From: Rossellomorea vietnamensis NBRC 101237
GTDB lineage: Bacteria > Bacillota > Bacilli > Bacillales > Bacillaceae_B
DNA length: 47,662 nt
Direction: 5' to 3'
Assembly: GCF_001591825.1 (NCBI RefSeq)
Contig: NZ_BCVQ01000032.1
Span: 1 to 47,662 of the forward strand
This document shows, piece after piece, positions 33,421-43,298 of this stretch. The position numbers and the translations under genes were made by a program. Numbering within the stretch: position 1 is the first letter of the stretch; each line of letters opens with the position of its first letter. Under the pieces are notes generated by a model. That model was not told where the DNA came from. It made no database searches and saw only the letters and a program-made list of their open reading frames with translations.

Positions 33421-35037
33421 TTGAGGAAAAAAAGCTGGTCAATTTTAATGCTGCTCATCCTGCTCGTATCATCCGCGCTTTACGGATGTGGAGGAGATGA
33501 AAAATCTTCAGGTGACGGCGGCAACAGTGGAGATAATGGAGATCCCAAAGTATTGATCTTCGGTCGCGGGGGAGACTCTGTCGCTCTTGATCCGGGAACA
33601 GTAACGGACGGGGAATCATTTAAAGTAACGAAAAACATCTTCGAAACACTTGTTAAATTCGGAGAGCAGGATACAGAAGTAAATCCGGGATTAGCTGAAA
33701 AGTGGGAAGTATCCGATGATGGGTTGAACTACAAATTCATGCTGCGTGAGGGAGTGAAATTCCAGGACGGCACAGATTTCAATGCAGATGCCGTTGTGAA
33801 AAACTTCGAACGCTGGATGAACGGGAATGCAGATCAATTCCCTTACTACGGTTCTATGTTTGGCGGTTTTAAAGGTGAGGAAGGTCACGTGATCAAAGAA
33901 GTGAAAGCGGCTGACGACATGACGGTCGAATTCGTATTAAAGCGTCCTCAAGCACCATTCTTGAAAAACATTGCCATGAGCCCATTTGCGATCGTAAGCC
34001 CGAAAGCAATTGATGAACTTGGTGACAAGCTTGCTGAAGCGCCGACAGATGCGGGGACTGGTCCTTTCAAATTTGTTGAGTGGAAGCGTAATGACAAAAT
34101 CGTCATCGAGAAAAACGAAGACTACTGGAATAAAGATCTACCAAAATTAGATCAAGTCGTATTCAAATCGATCCCTGAAAACTCAGCCCGTCTGAATGCG
34201 CTGATTTCAGGTGAAATCGATCTTGCTGATGGTGTAAACCCAAGTGATGCAAGTAAAGTCGAAGGCGATGACAACCTGCAATTATTCGAACGTCCATCCA
34301 TGAACGTTGGATACTTAGGATTAACATCAACTCGCGAACCTTTCAATGATCCTAAAGTACGTCAGGCGATCAACTATGCCATCAACAAGCAGGAGATCAT
34401 TGATGCATTCTTCGAAGGAAAAGCGGAAATGGCGAAAAACCCGATGCCTCCGGTAATCGGCGGATACAATGATGATATCGAGCCTTATGAGTACAACCCT
34501 GAAAAAGCGAAAGAACTTCTTGCTGAAGCAGGTAAGAAAGATGGCTTCAAAATGGAACTATGGGCAATGCCAGTACCACGTCCATACATGCCGGATGGCC
34601 AAAAAGTAGCAGAAGCAATTCAAGCGGATCTAGCTGAAGTAGGAATCGAAGCAAAAATCGTTTCATACGAGTGGGCTACTTACCTTGAAAAAGCGAAAAA
34701 CGGAGAAGCGGATGCATTCTTACTCGGCTGGACCGGGGATAATGGAGACGCTGATAACTTCCTATATGTTTTACTTGACCAAGACAACATCGGAAGCAAC
34801 AACTACTCTTACTACAAAAACGATGAGGTACACAAAATCCTGATCGATGCCCAAACAGAAGTAGATCCTGGAAAACGTGAAGAGCTGTACAAGAAAGCCC
34901 AGGAAATCATCCATGAGGATGCTCCGTGGGTACCACTTGCTCACTCTACACCACTGCTTGCAGGAAGCGCAGCACTTAAAAACTTCAAGCCGCATCCAAC
35001 CGGTTCCGACTGGTTAGGCGCTGTAGACATGGAGTAA
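33421..35037 (+). CDS. Peptide-binding lipoprotein (solute-binding protein family 5, DppA-like)
   Basis: The 538-residue product begins with a lipoprotein signal (MRKKSWSILMLLILLVSSAL) and lipobox LYGC with lipidated Cys23, then a Gly/Ser/Asp-rich linker and a family 5 binding fold. Segments such as RPSMNVGYLGLTSTREPFND, PKVRQAINYAINKQEI and FLLGWTGDNGDADNFLYVLL resemble dipeptide-binding proteins. It captures peptides outside the membrane for the following permeases. A TTG start at 33421 has GGAGGGGATTTAG upstream. A hairpin and T-run lie just after its stop, which could raise its expression over the downstream permeases. Confidence 0.92.
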   Translation: MRKKSWSILMLLILLVSSALYGCGGDEKSSGDGGNSGDNGDPKVLIFGRGGDSVALDPGTVTDGESFKVTKNIFETLVKFGEQDTEVNPGLAEKWEVSDDGLNYKFMLREGVKFQDGTDFNADAVVKNFERWMNGNADQFPYYGSMFGGFKGEEGHVIKEVKAADDMTVEFVLKRPQAPFLKNIAMSPFAIVSPKAIDELGDKLAEAPTDAGTGPFKFVEWKRNDKIVIEKNEDYWNKDLPKLDQVVFKSIPENSARLNALISGEIDLADGVNPSDASKVEGDDNLQLFERPSMNVGYLGLTSTREPFNDPKVRQAINYAINKQEIIDAFFEGKAEMAKNPMPPVIGGYNDDIEPYEYNPEKAKELLAEAGKKDGFKMELWAMPVPRPYMPDGQKVAEAIQADLAEVGIEAKIVSYEWATYLEKAKNGEADAFLLGWTGDNGDADNFLYVLLDQDNIGSNNYSYYKNDEVHKILIDAQTEVDPGKREELYKKAQEIIHEDAPWVPLAHSTPLLAGSAALKNFKPHPTGSDWLGAVDME

Positions 35038-35050
35038 TAAGCAACAAACC

Positions 35051-35082
35051 AAAGGGGAGACATCGCAGATTTCTCCCCTTTG
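35051..35082 (+). terminator. Internal terminator/attenuator after the binding-protein gene
   Basis: AAAGGGGAGA/TCTCCCCTTT stem with a 12-base loop, moderately T-rich tail. It sits inside the operon and could produce an abundant transcript for the binding protein. Confidence 0.75.
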
Positions 35083-35088
35083 TACATA

Positions 35089-35250
35089 GAAAAGCGGAGG
35101 GGCTTTGCTCAGAGGCGACAAGCATAAGTCCAGTCCACCGGAAAGGTGCTTTTTGCCTTTTTGGTGGACTGGACTTATGACCTCGAGCCTCTAAGCCCCG
35201 CAGCTGGACAGATAGAAAAGCGGAGCCGACTGTTCAGTCCCGACAAGCAT
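35089..35250. repeat. Modular hairpin repeat, single copy inside the peptide-transport operon
   Basis: GAAAAGCGGAGGGGCTTTGC and CAGAGGCGACAAGCATAAG are followed by a perfect 16-bp stem (ATAAGTCCAGTCCACC, 35124-35139, with its complement at 35163-35178) and the closing CTTATGACCTCGAG...GGACA...GAAAAGCGG arm. It is the reverse-orientation relative of the 22.5 kb cluster; its left arm differs at about one position from the middle arm there. No gene is supported in the 302 bases between the binding-protein and permease genes. Confidence 0.85.
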
Positions 35251-35339
35251 TTCCGAGCAATGAAATAATGATATCTACAATGCCATTTTATTAAATTTAT
35301 ACTTGTTAATCAGAATCTCCACTCAGAGAGGTGAACAAA

Positions 35340-36344
35340 ATGTTCCAATACACCATTCGTCGACTACTGCAGCTCATTCCCGTATTACTCGGGATGACTC
35401 TTATCGTTTTTTCGATCATCCGTGCCATTCCGGGAGATCCCGCTCAGGTGATACTGGGGCAGCAGGCTACGAAGGAAGCCGTTGCAGCATTAAGGGATCA
35501 GCTCGGTCTCGACAATGCCTGGTATATCCAATACATCGATTACTTAAAAGGGTTATTGACCGGGGATTTAGGGAGCTCCCTTCGAACGAAGACGGAAGTT
35601 TCAACCGAAATCTGGCCTTATCTGGCAGCTACAGCTGAGCTTGCCATCGTGGCCATCATCATCGCAATTGTCATAGGTGTGAATGCAGGGATCATCAGTG
35701 CATGGTTCCAAAACTCCTGGTTCGACTATACGGCCATGATCCTGGCTCTTATCGGTGTTTCCATGCCGATCTTCTGGTTGGGACTGATGGAGCAATGGAC
35801 ATTCGGTATCCAGCTTGACATCCTGCCTACAACAGGAAGGGAGAATATACGGAATCCCGTGGATTCAATAACCAACTTCTATATTCTCGATACAATCATG
35901 CAGGGCCGTTTCGATCAGCTTGGTGACGTATTGAAGCACATCATTCTGCCGGGGATTGCCTTAGCGACCATCCCGATGGCCATCATTGCCCGGATGACAC
36001 GCTCAAGTATGTTGGAAGTTATGCGTTCGGATTATATTCGCACAGCCCGTGCCAAGGGATTGAAAATGTTCTGGGTCGTGTACAAGCATTCTTTGAAAAA
36101 TGCCATCATCCCGGTGCTGACCGTCATTGGTTTACAGATGGGTCTTCTCCTCGGTGGTGCGATCTTGACCGAGACCATCTTCGGCTGGCCGGGAATCGGA
36201 CGTTATATTTACGAAGCGATCGGTTACCGTGATTACCCAGTCGTTCAATCCGGGATATTGGTTGTCGCCACGATCTTTGTCACGATTAACTTGATTGTCG
36301 ACTTACTGTATGCGGCTGTCGATCCGCGTATTAAATACAACTAA
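35340..36344 (+). CDS. Peptide ABC transporter permease (DppB/OppB type)
   Basis: The 334-residue protein has six membrane segments and the inner-membrane-component EAA loop (RMTRSSMLEVMRSDYIRTAR AKGL region) that docks the ATPases. The first residues MFQYTIRRLLQLIPVLLGMT and the downstream IRAIPGDPAQVILG are typical of DppB/OppB. The ATG at 35340 follows GAGAGGTGAACAAA; a GTG at 35331 is part of the ribosome site. It follows the binding-protein gene after a terminator and a repeat, so transcription may depend on read-through. Confidence 0.93.
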   Translation: MFQYTIRRLLQLIPVLLGMTLIVFSIIRAIPGDPAQVILGQQATKEAVAALRDQLGLDNAWYIQYIDYLKGLLTGDLGSSLRTKTEVSTEIWPYLAATAELAIVAIIIAIVIGVNAGIISAWFQNSWFDYTAMILALIGVSMPIFWLGLMEQWTFGIQLDILPTTGRENIRNPVDSITNFYILDTIMQGRFDQLGDVLKHIILPGIALATIPMAIIARMTRSSMLEVMRSDYIRTARAKGLKMFWVVYKHSLKNAIIPVLTVIGLQMGLLLGGAILTETIFGWPGIGRYIYEAIGYRDYPVVQSGILVVATIFVTINLIVDLLYAAVDPRIKYN

Positions 36345-36371
36345 CATCAATGAAGAAAGAGGTGAACTCTC

Positions 36372-37268
36372 ATGGCAGAATTAGCAGAACCGCAAAAGGA
36401 GCTTCATCCTTCCCTGGAAGAAGAAACGGTTTCTCCCTGGAAGGAAGCCTGGAAAAGCTTCACAAAGAATAAAATTGCTTTAGTCGGATTTTGTATCGTC
36501 CTTTTCTTTGTCATCCTGGCGATTGCAGCACCACTCATTGCCCCTCAGGGGATCAATGAGCAGGATCTATCCAAACGATTGCAGGCACCGTCCTCAGAAC
36601 ATTGGTTGGGAACGGATGACTTTGGACGGGATATTTTATCACGTATCATCCATGGTGCGCGTATCTCGTTATGGGTCGGTTTCTTCGCCGTCATCGGTTC
36701 TTCCGTGATCGGAAGTTTACTGGGGATCGTAGCGGGTTATTATGGCAGATGGGTCGATACGATCATTTCCCGTATTTTTGACATCATGCTTGCCTTTCCA
36801 AGCATCCTGCTCGCCATCGCTGTTGTGGCAGCACTTGGGCCGTCACTCCGAAATGCATTGATTGCCATTGCCATCATCAATATACCGAATTTCGGTCGAC
36901 TCATCCGTTCACGGGTACTGAGTGTGAAGCAGGAAGAGTATGTCATGGCTGCAAAAGCAATCGGGATGAGCGACTTCAGGATTCTCTTCAGTCATGTACT
37001 GCCGAATAGTATGGCACCGATCATCGTGCAGGGAACACTAGCCATTGCGACTGCCATCATTGAAGCGGCAGCACTTGGTTTCCTTGGACTTGGAGCCCAG
37101 GCACCTGAACCTGAATGGGGGAAAATGCTGTCCGATGCAAGACAGTATATGCTTCAGGCCCCTTGGACGATGATCTTCCCGGGACTTGCCATCATGCTGA
37201 CTGTATTAGGCTTCAACTTGATGGGGGATGGACTCCGGGATGCACTGGATCCAAAAATGAAAAACTAA
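36372..37268 (+). CDS. Peptide ABC transporter permease (DppC/OppC type)
   Basis: The 298-residue protein has a cytoplasmic N-terminus, a first membrane segment (FTKNKIALVGFCIVLFFVIL), the periplasm-side motif HWLGTDDFGRDILSRIIHGA typical of the C subunit, and five further segments with the EAA loop SVKQEEYVMAAKAIGMSD. It forms the heterodimeric channel with the preceding permease. GAAAGAGGTGAACTCTC precedes the ATG, 27 bases after the previous stop. A bidirectional terminator follows. Confidence 0.93.
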   Translation: MAELAEPQKELHPSLEEETVSPWKEAWKSFTKNKIALVGFCIVLFFVILAIAAPLIAPQGINEQDLSKRLQAPSSEHWLGTDDFGRDILSRIIHGARISLWVGFFAVIGSSVIGSLLGIVAGYYGRWVDTIISRIFDIMLAFPSILLAIAVVAALGPSLRNALIAIAIINIPNFGRLIRSRVLSVKQEEYVMAAKAIGMSDFRILFSHVLPNSMAPIIVQGTLAIATAIIEAAALGFLGLGAQAPEPEWGKMLSDARQYMLQAPWTMIFPGLAIMLTVLGFNLMGDGLRDALDPKMKN

Positions 37269-37313
37269 AAAAAAACGGAGCAAAGGACATCAGCCTTTGC
37301 TCCGTTTTTCCAT
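37269..37313 (+). terminator. Bidirectional terminator of the peptide-transport operon
   Basis: AAAAACGGAGCAAAGG-ACATCAG-CCTTTGCTCCGTTTTT between convergent genes. Confidence 0.93.
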
Positions 37314-38396
37314 TTATTCTTCTTCTTCCCCGATCATTACTTCGTTATCCTCTTTATGATACGACTGAAAGCTTGTAATCAATTTTTCCAAATGCTCCAG
37401 ATGTTCATCGTATTCAAAAATGGCAGAGAAAATATGAAGCAGATGGAAATTATGGATGTTGTCATCTTTTGTATGATGATTGACCTCTTCAAGCATGATC
37501 CTCATCAACTCTTTCCGGTGCAGACATACATCCTGCTGGGCTTCCGATTCTGCATGAGGATGCATCTTGCCAAGGAACTTTAATAGTAGCTGTTCATGAT
37601 AAGTCAGTAAACAGTCAAGTTGATTTTTAATGACGACCCGCAATTCGTCGGGCAATTGATAGATTTCGTTTTCATAGCGATTCAGGCGCTTCAATATCTC
37701 GAAACTACGATTGGTTGAAGAGATCATTTGTCTGAAGATCACGAGCTTCCGGCTTTTGACAATCGAATTTTTCTTGAAATAATCCCGTTCCTCTTTATAT
37801 AGAAGATACAGTTGGTCGACCTTTATCAACTTTTCTTTAATTCGTTCCAGATCCTTTTTCAAAAGGTGGAACTCCGTTGCGTGCCTCATACTTAACCTGA
37901 TCCACTTCAGGATTTCCTCCGTTGAATCGGATACTTTATGATAAAGCTTGGTTTCATATTTTGGCGGCAGGAAGACAAGATTCACCAGGAATGATGAGAA
38001 GACCCCGATCATGATGGTGGAAAAACGGATGAAGGCAAACTGGATGAAGTCCTGATCCGTCACTTCCATGATCGCAATCATCGTCACCAGTGCAAGGCCG
38101 ATTGTGTTCTGCAGCTTTAATTTTAGAATGATAGCAATGGCGATAACAGCAGCGAGACCTACAATCAATGGATTGCTTCCGAATAATAGTACAAATATGA
38201 CGGCAATCCCAGCACCGATCAGGTTACCCTGAATTTGTTCAATAATGGATAGATAAGAACGATAAATGGTGGGCTGGACGGCAAAGACCGCCGCGATTCC
38301 CGCAAACACCGGAGAAGGTATGCCGAGCAGCTGGGATACAAGTAAAGCTAATACAATCGCAATTCCCGTTTTAAGGATGCGAGCACCAAGTTTCAT
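37314..38396 (-). CDS. ygaE: Aromatic acid exporter family protein (FUSC/ArAE-like, YgaE)
   Basis: The 360-residue product has an N-terminal membrane domain of about six segments (residues 5-160) containing GIPSPVFAGIAAVFAVQPTI, then a long charged helical cytoplasmic domain. This is the Bacillus aromatic-acid-exporter layout (YgaE/YqjA type). The substrate is unknown. The chosen ATG at 38396 starts MKLGARILKTG; AAAGGA is ten bases upstream. The longer frame adds a hydrophobic stretch with no ribosome site. The gene next to gsaB matches B. subtilis ygaE. Confidence 0.84.
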   Translation of the reverse strand: MKLGARILKTGIAIVLALLVSQLLGIPSPVFAGIAAVFAVQPTIYRSYLSIIEQIQGNLIGAGIAVIFVLLFGSNPLIVGLAAVIAIAIILKLKLQNTIGLALVTMIAIMEVTDQDFIQFAFIRFSTIMIGVFSSFLVNLVFLPPKYETKLYHKVSDSTEEILKWIRLSMRHATEFHLLKKDLERIKEKLIKVDQLYLLYKEERDYFKKNSIVKSRKLVIFRQMISSTNRSFEILKRLNRYENEIYQLPDELRVVIKNQLDCLLTYHEQLLLKFLGKMHPHAESEAQQDVCLHRKELMRIMLEEVNHHTKDDNIHNFHLLHIFSAIFEYDEHLEHLEKLITSFQSYHKEDNEVMIGEEEE

Positions 38397-38588
38397 GGAA
38401 TTAGAGTCCTTTCTTGTGTAACGTTTTAATAAACAATACTGTACTATACATGTACTTACAAGTAATATCAATAGGCAAATTCGAATAAGTTTTTACAAAA
38501 TATGTACCTTTTTATAAAGGGGAATAAACAATCGTTCTTCCACAAAAACCATAGATATGCGATAAGGTAGAGAAATAGTATGGTATCT

Positions 38589-38627
38589 CAAAAAAAGACT
38601 GCACGCTTGTGGCATGCAGTCTTTTGA
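38589..38627 (-). terminator. Terminator of gsaB
   Basis: AAAAGACTGCATGCC-ACAAGC-GTGCAGTCTTTTTTT on the minus strand, six bases past the gsaB stop. Confidence 0.9.
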
Positions 38628-38633
38628 TTGTGT

Positions 38634-39920
38634 TTACAGCTGTGCAAAGGCACGGTCTACAGCTTCGAGTGTTACCTTGATATCTTCTTCCGTATGGGCC
38701 GTCGTCAGGAACCATGCTTCATATTTAGATGGCGCAAGATTGATGCCCTGATTAAGCATAAGTTTGAAGAACTTGGCAAACATTTCTCCATCGGTTGCTT
38801 CCGCCTGTTCGTAGTTCTCCACTTTTTCCGTTGTGAAGTAGAGCGTGAGGGCTCCCTTCAGCCTGTTGATGGAGATGGGGGTGTTATGCTTTTCTGCCGC
38901 AGCTAAAATCCCCTTTTCAAGCATCTCCCCAAGTTGATCTATTTTCTCGTACACGCCGTCTTCTTTTAATACTTCCAGACAGGCAATCCCTGAAAGGATG
39001 GAGGCTGGGTTTCCGGCCATCGTTCCAGCCTGGTAGGCAGGACCTAGTGGTGCCACCTGTTCCATGATTTCTTTCTTCCCGCCGTACGCTCCGATCGGAA
39101 GTCCTCCTCCGATGATTTTTCCAAGGGCAGTCAAGTCAGGTTTTACTTTCAGCATGTCCTGGGCACCGCCGTAAGTAAAGCGGAATGCTGTGATGACTTC
39201 ATCATAGATGACAAGGGAATGTGAAGCATGGGCGATTTCATTTACCTGCTCGAGGAAGCCTTCCTTCGGTTCTACGATCCCGAAGTTTCCAACGATCGGT
39301 TCCACAAGGACAGCAGCGATTTGATCTCCCCATTTTTCCATCGCTTCTTTAAACGGCTCGATGTCATTGAATGGAACAGTGATGACTTCCTGCGCGATGC
39401 TTTTCGGAACCCCTGCAGAATCCGGCGTTCCGAGCGTTGACGGACCGGAACCGGCTGCAACCAGTACCAGATCAGAGTGGCCGTGGTAACAGCCCGCGAA
39501 CTTGATGACCTTGTCTTTCCCTGTATAGGCTCTTGCCACACGGATCGTCGTCATCACGGCTTCTGTACCTGAATTGACGAAGCGGACTTTGTCCATGTAA
39601 GGCATGGCTTCTTTGATCATTTTCGCAAATTTCACTTCGTGTCGGGTAGGAGTTCCATAAAGGACACCGTTTTCCGCGGCTCTTGTGATGGCTTCGGTGA
39701 TATGAGGGTGGGCATGTCCCGTGATGATGGGACCGTATGCAGCCAGATAATCGATATATTTGTTCCCGTCCACGTCCCAGAAATATGCGCCTTTTCCTCT
39801 TTCCATGGCAACAGGTGATCCGCCGCCAACTGCTTTATAGGATCGGGATGGGCTGTTCACGCCTCCGACTATATGCTCCAATGCTTCTGTATGTAAAGTT
39901 TCTGATTCAGTGAATTTCAT
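38634..39920 (-). CDS. gsaB: Glutamate-1-semialdehyde 2,1-aminomutase (second copy type)
   Basis: The 428-residue PLP enzyme converts glutamate-1-semialdehyde to 5-aminolevulinate, a haem precursor. It has [15 protein letters not shown], the PLP-contacting VNSGTEAVM at 116-124, the Asp in [12 protein letters not shown], and the Schiff-base Lys268 in [30 protein letters not shown] precedes the ATG at 39920; the open frame extends further but without support. Bacillus genomes often carry a hemL in the haem operon plus this separate gsaB at the yga locus; the neighbours here fit gsaB. Confidence 0.94.
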   Translation of the reverse strand: MKFTESETLHTEALEHIVGGVNSPSRSYKAVGGGSPVAMERGKGAYFWDVDGNKYIDYLAAYGPIITGHAHPHITEAITRAAENGVLYGTPTRHEVKFAKMIKEAMPYMDKVRFVNSGTEAVMTTIRVARAYTGKDKVIKFAGCYHGHSDLVLVAAGSGPSTLGTPDSAGVPKSIAQEVITVPFNDIEPFKEAMEKWGDQIAAVLVEPIVGNFGIVEPKEGFLEQVNEIAHASHSLVIYDEVITAFRFTYGGAQDMLKVKPDLTALGKIIGGGLPIGAYGGKKEIMEQVAPLGPAYQAGTMAGNPASILSGIACLEVLKEDGVYEKIDQLGEMLEKGILAAAEKHNTPISINRLKGALTLYFTTEKVENYEQAEATDGEMFAKFFKLMLNQGINLAPSKYEAWFLTTAHTEEDIKVTLEAVDRAFAQL

Positions 39921-40119
39921 ATTTTCCTCCCGGTTAATGTGTATTTGTCTATGAACCACCCTTCTATTGTAGTACGGTCTTTTCCACTTTAGCAAATAGG
40001 GAATCGATGGGTACACTAAATTTCAAGCAGACTGTTCAAAGAGAATCAGGTCATTGTGGTACACTATTCTTTGTTTCTAAAAGATAAACCTATTTTAAAA
40101 GAATGTGGGAGGACGCAAG

Positions 40120-41130
40120 ATGAACGCAATTGAAGTGAATCATTTGCGTAAAGAATTCAAGGCTTTTTCCAGTCGTTCAGGACTGAAGGGTGCCTTCAGG
40201 GATTTATTTACGCGTAATTATAAAGTCGTTCCGGCGGTGAACGATATTTCATTTAATGTGAAGCAGGGTGAGATGGTCGGTTATATTGGTGAAAATGGGG
40301 CCGGGAAGTCGACCACCATCAAGATGCTGACGGGGATCCTGACACCGACCGGGGGAGAGATAACCGTCAATGGTATGAATCCCCATCGGGACCGGGAGAA
40401 GTTCGTACAGACGATCGGTGTCGTATTCGGCCAGCGTTCCCAGCTTTGGTGGGATATTGCCGTGCAGGAGTCCTTTCAACTGCTGAAAAAGGTGTATAAA
40501 GTGCCGGATCAACAATACAAGGAGCATATGGATCATGTGATTGAAACCCTGGATATCGCTCCGCTCCTGGACAAACCTGTCCGTAAGTTATCCCTGGGCC
40601 AGCGGATGAGGTGTGAACTCGCCGCCGCACTTGTCCATAATCCACCACTGCTCTTCCTGGATGAACCGACAATCGGATTGGATGTACTCGTAAAGTTGAA
40701 AATCCGTCAGTTCTTAAAGGAAATCAATGAGAAATACAATACAACCATTTTACTTACGACCCACGATTTATCCGATATCGAAGCGCTGTGTGAACGGGTC
40801 GTGATGCTCGATGAAGGGAAGATCATTTACGATGGTGAACTGAGTCGGCTGAAAGAAAACTGGGGAGATCAGAAAGAAGTCGTCTTTCAATTCCTGGATG
40901 AAATCTCTCTGTCTGCTTTATCGGATCTTACTAAAAACCAGAACATTTCCTGGAGTTTTGATGAGAAAAAGCAATCCTATGCTGCGATAACGGAAGCCGA
41001 TGAAGAAGTCATCTCACAGCTCATTACAGATGTCGTGGCCAACTTCAAAGTGAAAGATATGAAGATAGAAGAAACGACTACTGAGGAGATCATCCGAAAC
41101 ATCTATGAAAAAGGGGCTGTGACAAGTTGA
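40120..41130 (+). CDS. ABC-2 type transporter ATP-binding protein
   Basis: The 336-residue ATPase has Walker [15 protein letters not shown], a Q-loop in FGQRSQLWW, signature [15 protein letters not shown], Walker [14 protein letters not shown] and the switch His in [11 protein letters not shown], followed by a C-terminal regulatory extension. It resembles the COG4586 group. GGGAGGACGCAAG lies before the ATG; the frame opens slightly upstream inside the ribosome site. Two ABC-2 permease genes follow, completing a three-gene exporter whose substrate is unknown. Confidence 0.93.
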   Translation: MNAIEVNHLRKEFKAFSSRSGLKGAFRDLFTRNYKVVPAVNDISFNVKQGEMVGYIGENGAGKSTTIKMLTGILTPTGGEITVNGMNPHRDREKFVQTIGVVFGQRSQLWWDIAVQESFQLLKKVYKVPDQQYKEHMDHVIETLDIAPLLDKPVRKLSLGQRMRCELAAALVHNPPLLFLDEPTIGLDVLVKLKIRQFLKEINEKYNTTILLTTHDLSDIEALCERVVMLDEGKIIYDGELSRLKENWGDQKEVVFQFLDEISLSALSDLTKNQNISWSFDEKKQSYAAITEADEEVISQLITDVVANFKVKDMKIEETTTEEIIRNIYEKGAVTS

Positions 41131-41178
41131 GTGGTGGAAAACAAGCTGTGAGTCTGCTCGTGTGCGGGGTGAAGGATC

Positions 41179-41970
41179 ATGGCTAAGTATATCGAAATGA
41201 TTCGCATCCGATTTCTGATGATGCTTGCCTACCGCACGAATTATTATAGTGGAATTTTGATTTACAGTATCAATATCGGTGCGTACTATTTCCTGTGGCA
41301 GGCCATTTATGGTGGAAAGCAGGATATTGAAGGATTATCAATCATTCAGATGACGACCTATGTGGCCGTATCGTGGATGGCGAGGGCATTTTATTTTAAT
41401 AATATTGATCGTGAAATTGCGCAGGAAATCAAAGAGGGGAAAGTGGCCGTTGAATTCATCAGGCCTTATAACTATCTCGGCATGAAGACGATGCAGGGGC
41501 TGGGTGAGGGAGTCTTCCGTTTGGTGTTTTTCTCTTTCCCCGGGATGATCATCGTAAGCCTGATTTTCCCACTTCAAATAGGGACAGGCTTTAACACGAT
41601 CGGATTATTCGCCGTTTCAATCCTTTTCAGTTTCATCATCAATACCCAAATCAATTTGCTGACAGGGATCACGACCTTTTTCTTATTTAATAACGACGGT
41701 CTCATCAGGGCCAAACGGGTCGTCATCGATTTATTCTCGGGACTCCTTCTTCCGATTCACTTTTTCCCCCTGTGGGCCCAAAATGTGATGGAGTATCTGC
41801 CCTTTCAAAGCATCAGTTATGTCCCGAGCATGATTTTCACCAATGGCTTTTCCACGTCGGAAGCCTTCAATGCAATCATGATGCAGGGTCTTTGGTCGCT
41901 TCTTCTCCTTATACCGATTAAAGTGCTTTGGGTCATGGCAAAAAAACAAATGATCATACAGGGAGGGTGA
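41179..41970 (+). CDS. ABC-2 type transporter permease (COG4587-like)
   Basis: The 263-residue product has six hydrophobic segments and the pattern of ABC-2 membrane subunits, starting MAKYIEMIRIRFLMMLAYRT. It should form a heterodimeric channel with the next gene, energised by the preceding ATPase. The ribosome site GGGGTGAAGGATC is modest. The gap to the ATPase gene is 48 bases and to the following gene three bases, so one operon. Confidence 0.88.
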   Translation: MAKYIEMIRIRFLMMLAYRTNYYSGILIYSINIGAYYFLWQAIYGGKQDIEGLSIIQMTTYVAVSWMARAFYFNNIDREIAQEIKEGKVAVEFIRPYNYLGMKTMQGLGEGVFRLVFFSFPGMIIVSLIFPLQIGTGFNTIGLFAVSILFSFIINTQINLLTGITTFFLFNNDGLIRAKRVVIDLFSGLLLPIHFFPLWAQNVMEYLPFQSISYVPSMIFTNGFSTSEAFNAIMMQGLWSLLLLIPIKVLWVMAKKQMIIQGG

Positions 41971-41973
41971 CCG

Positions 41974-42759
41974 ATGTTTTATGTGAAGATGTTTTTTCAA
42001 TATGTCGCCCAATACATGAAGATCAGGCTGCAGTACCGGGCCGATCTGATTGTCGAGATAGTATCCGATTTACTATTTCAAGCTGTCAATCTTGTATTCA
42101 TCCTTGTTGTTTTCGGTCACACGCAGCTGTTGAGCGGATGGACAAGGGATGAAATTATATTCATCTATGGATTTTTCCTTGTACCGTTCGCCCTGTTCAG
42201 TTCCTTTTTCAATATCTGGGACTTTAACGATCGGTATGTAGTGAAGGGGGAGTTCGACCGGATCCTGACGAGGCCCATCCACAGTTTATTTCAAGTGATA
42301 TTGGAGCGGATGGAGCTGGAGTCCCTTTTTGGCGTCATCACGGGAATGGCCGTCATGTACTACGCAGGTGGGAGGCTTGATATCACCTTCGAATGGTATG
42401 AGCCGGCTCTATTCATCGTATTTGTCCTGGGGGGAGCCCTCGTCTATGCAGGGATCTTCATTGCTCTTGCAAGCATTGCGTTCTGGTCGGATGCGAAAAC
42501 GTCCATCATGCCGATGATGTACAATATCGGAAACTATGGAAGATATCCCGTCGATATTTACAATAGCGTCATCCGGTTTGTACTGACCTGGATCCTACCA
42601 TTTGCGTTCGTTGGCGTATATCCATCCGCCTTTTTCCTTGAAAAGACGGAGTGGTACCCGTATTCATTCCTGACTCCATTTGTCGGAATCGGTTTTTTTA
42701 TTTTTTCCATCGTCCTTTGGAATGAAGGTGTGAAACGATACAGGGGAGCAGGTAACTAG
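41974..42759 (+). CDS. ABC-2 type transporter permease (COG3694-like)
   Basis: The 261-residue product has six hydrophobic segments and the motif RADLIVEIVSDLLFQAVNLV near the N-terminus, with YVVKGEFDRILTRPIHSLFQ, as in the DUF990 permease group that partners COG4586/COG4587. GGAGGGTGACCG, overlapping the previous stop, precedes the ATG. It is the last clear member of the exporter operon. Confidence 0.88.
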   Translation: MFYVKMFFQYVAQYMKIRLQYRADLIVEIVSDLLFQAVNLVFILVVFGHTQLLSGWTRDEIIFIYGFFLVPFALFSSFFNIWDFNDRYVVKGEFDRILTRPIHSLFQVILERMELESLFGVITGMAVMYYAGGRLDITFEWYEPALFIVFVLGGALVYAGIFIALASIAFWSDAKTSIMPMMYNIGNYGRYPVDIYNSVIRFVLTWILPFAFVGVYPSAFFLEKTEWYPYSFLTPFVGIGFFIFSIVLWNEGVKRYRGAGN

Positions 42760-42820
42760 AATGATTTCATGATGATAAGCGTACATATACTAAGACAAGC
42801 AGAAAAAAGAGGGTATGTAC

Positions 42821-43225
42821 ATGCTTTATATCATTGGATTTTTCATTCTATTTTGCATGGTCATGAGCCTGCGGGCATTATTTTATCCTTCACGATGGAA
42901 AGAACACCATGTTTCCCTTCATCATTTTCTCTTTTTGGGAATGTGTTATATCACGATCATGATCGGGTTCGGGTTAATATTCATGCTCCTTGAGATCGAG
43001 GGCATCCAGATTCTTGTCGAGGCGGGGAGACCACTTTCCGGAGACTTCCTCGATCATTTTTTTACTACGATGTATTTCAGCGGCATTACCCTCTTCTCAG
43101 TGGGGTATGGAGATGTAACCCCTGTTGGGATCGGGAGAGGGATCGCCCTTATCGAGTCCTGGCTCGGTTATACGATACCGGCAGCCTTTGTCGTGAAGTC
43201 CTTTTTACACTATGAGAACAAGTAG
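42821..43225 (+). CDS. Two-pore-helix type potassium channel protein
   Basis: The 134-residue membrane protein has three hydrophobic segments and a pore loop with the potassium selectivity filter SGITLFSVGYGDVTP (SVGYGD at 93-98). This is the Ion_trans_2 pore module without an attached RCK regulatory domain. The ATG at 42815 is too close to AGAGGG; 42821 has seven-base spacing. It follows the ABC-2 operon by 61 bases in the same direction. A channel needs a tetramer; opening stimulus is unknown. No terminator separates it clearly from the exporter genes. Confidence 0.86.
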   Translation: MLYIIGFFILFCMVMSLRALFYPSRWKEHHVSLHHFLFLGMCYITIMIGFGLIFMLLEIEGIQILVEAGRPLSGDFLDHFFTTMYFSGITLFSVGYGDVTPVGIGRGIALIESWLGYTIPAAFVVKSFLHYENK

Positions 43226-43298
43226 CGTATGGTTTGAGTTTTTCCCTCCTATTGGGTACGCTAAAGTCAGAACGATATCCATTAGGAGGGGAAGATGT

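Noticed and set aside
43232..43260. Possible sigma-B promoter before bcp (GTTTGA and GGGTAC)
   Set aside because: The spacer is 16 bases, too long for sigma-B, and the -10 lies within a weak AGCGTA/TACGCT hairpin.
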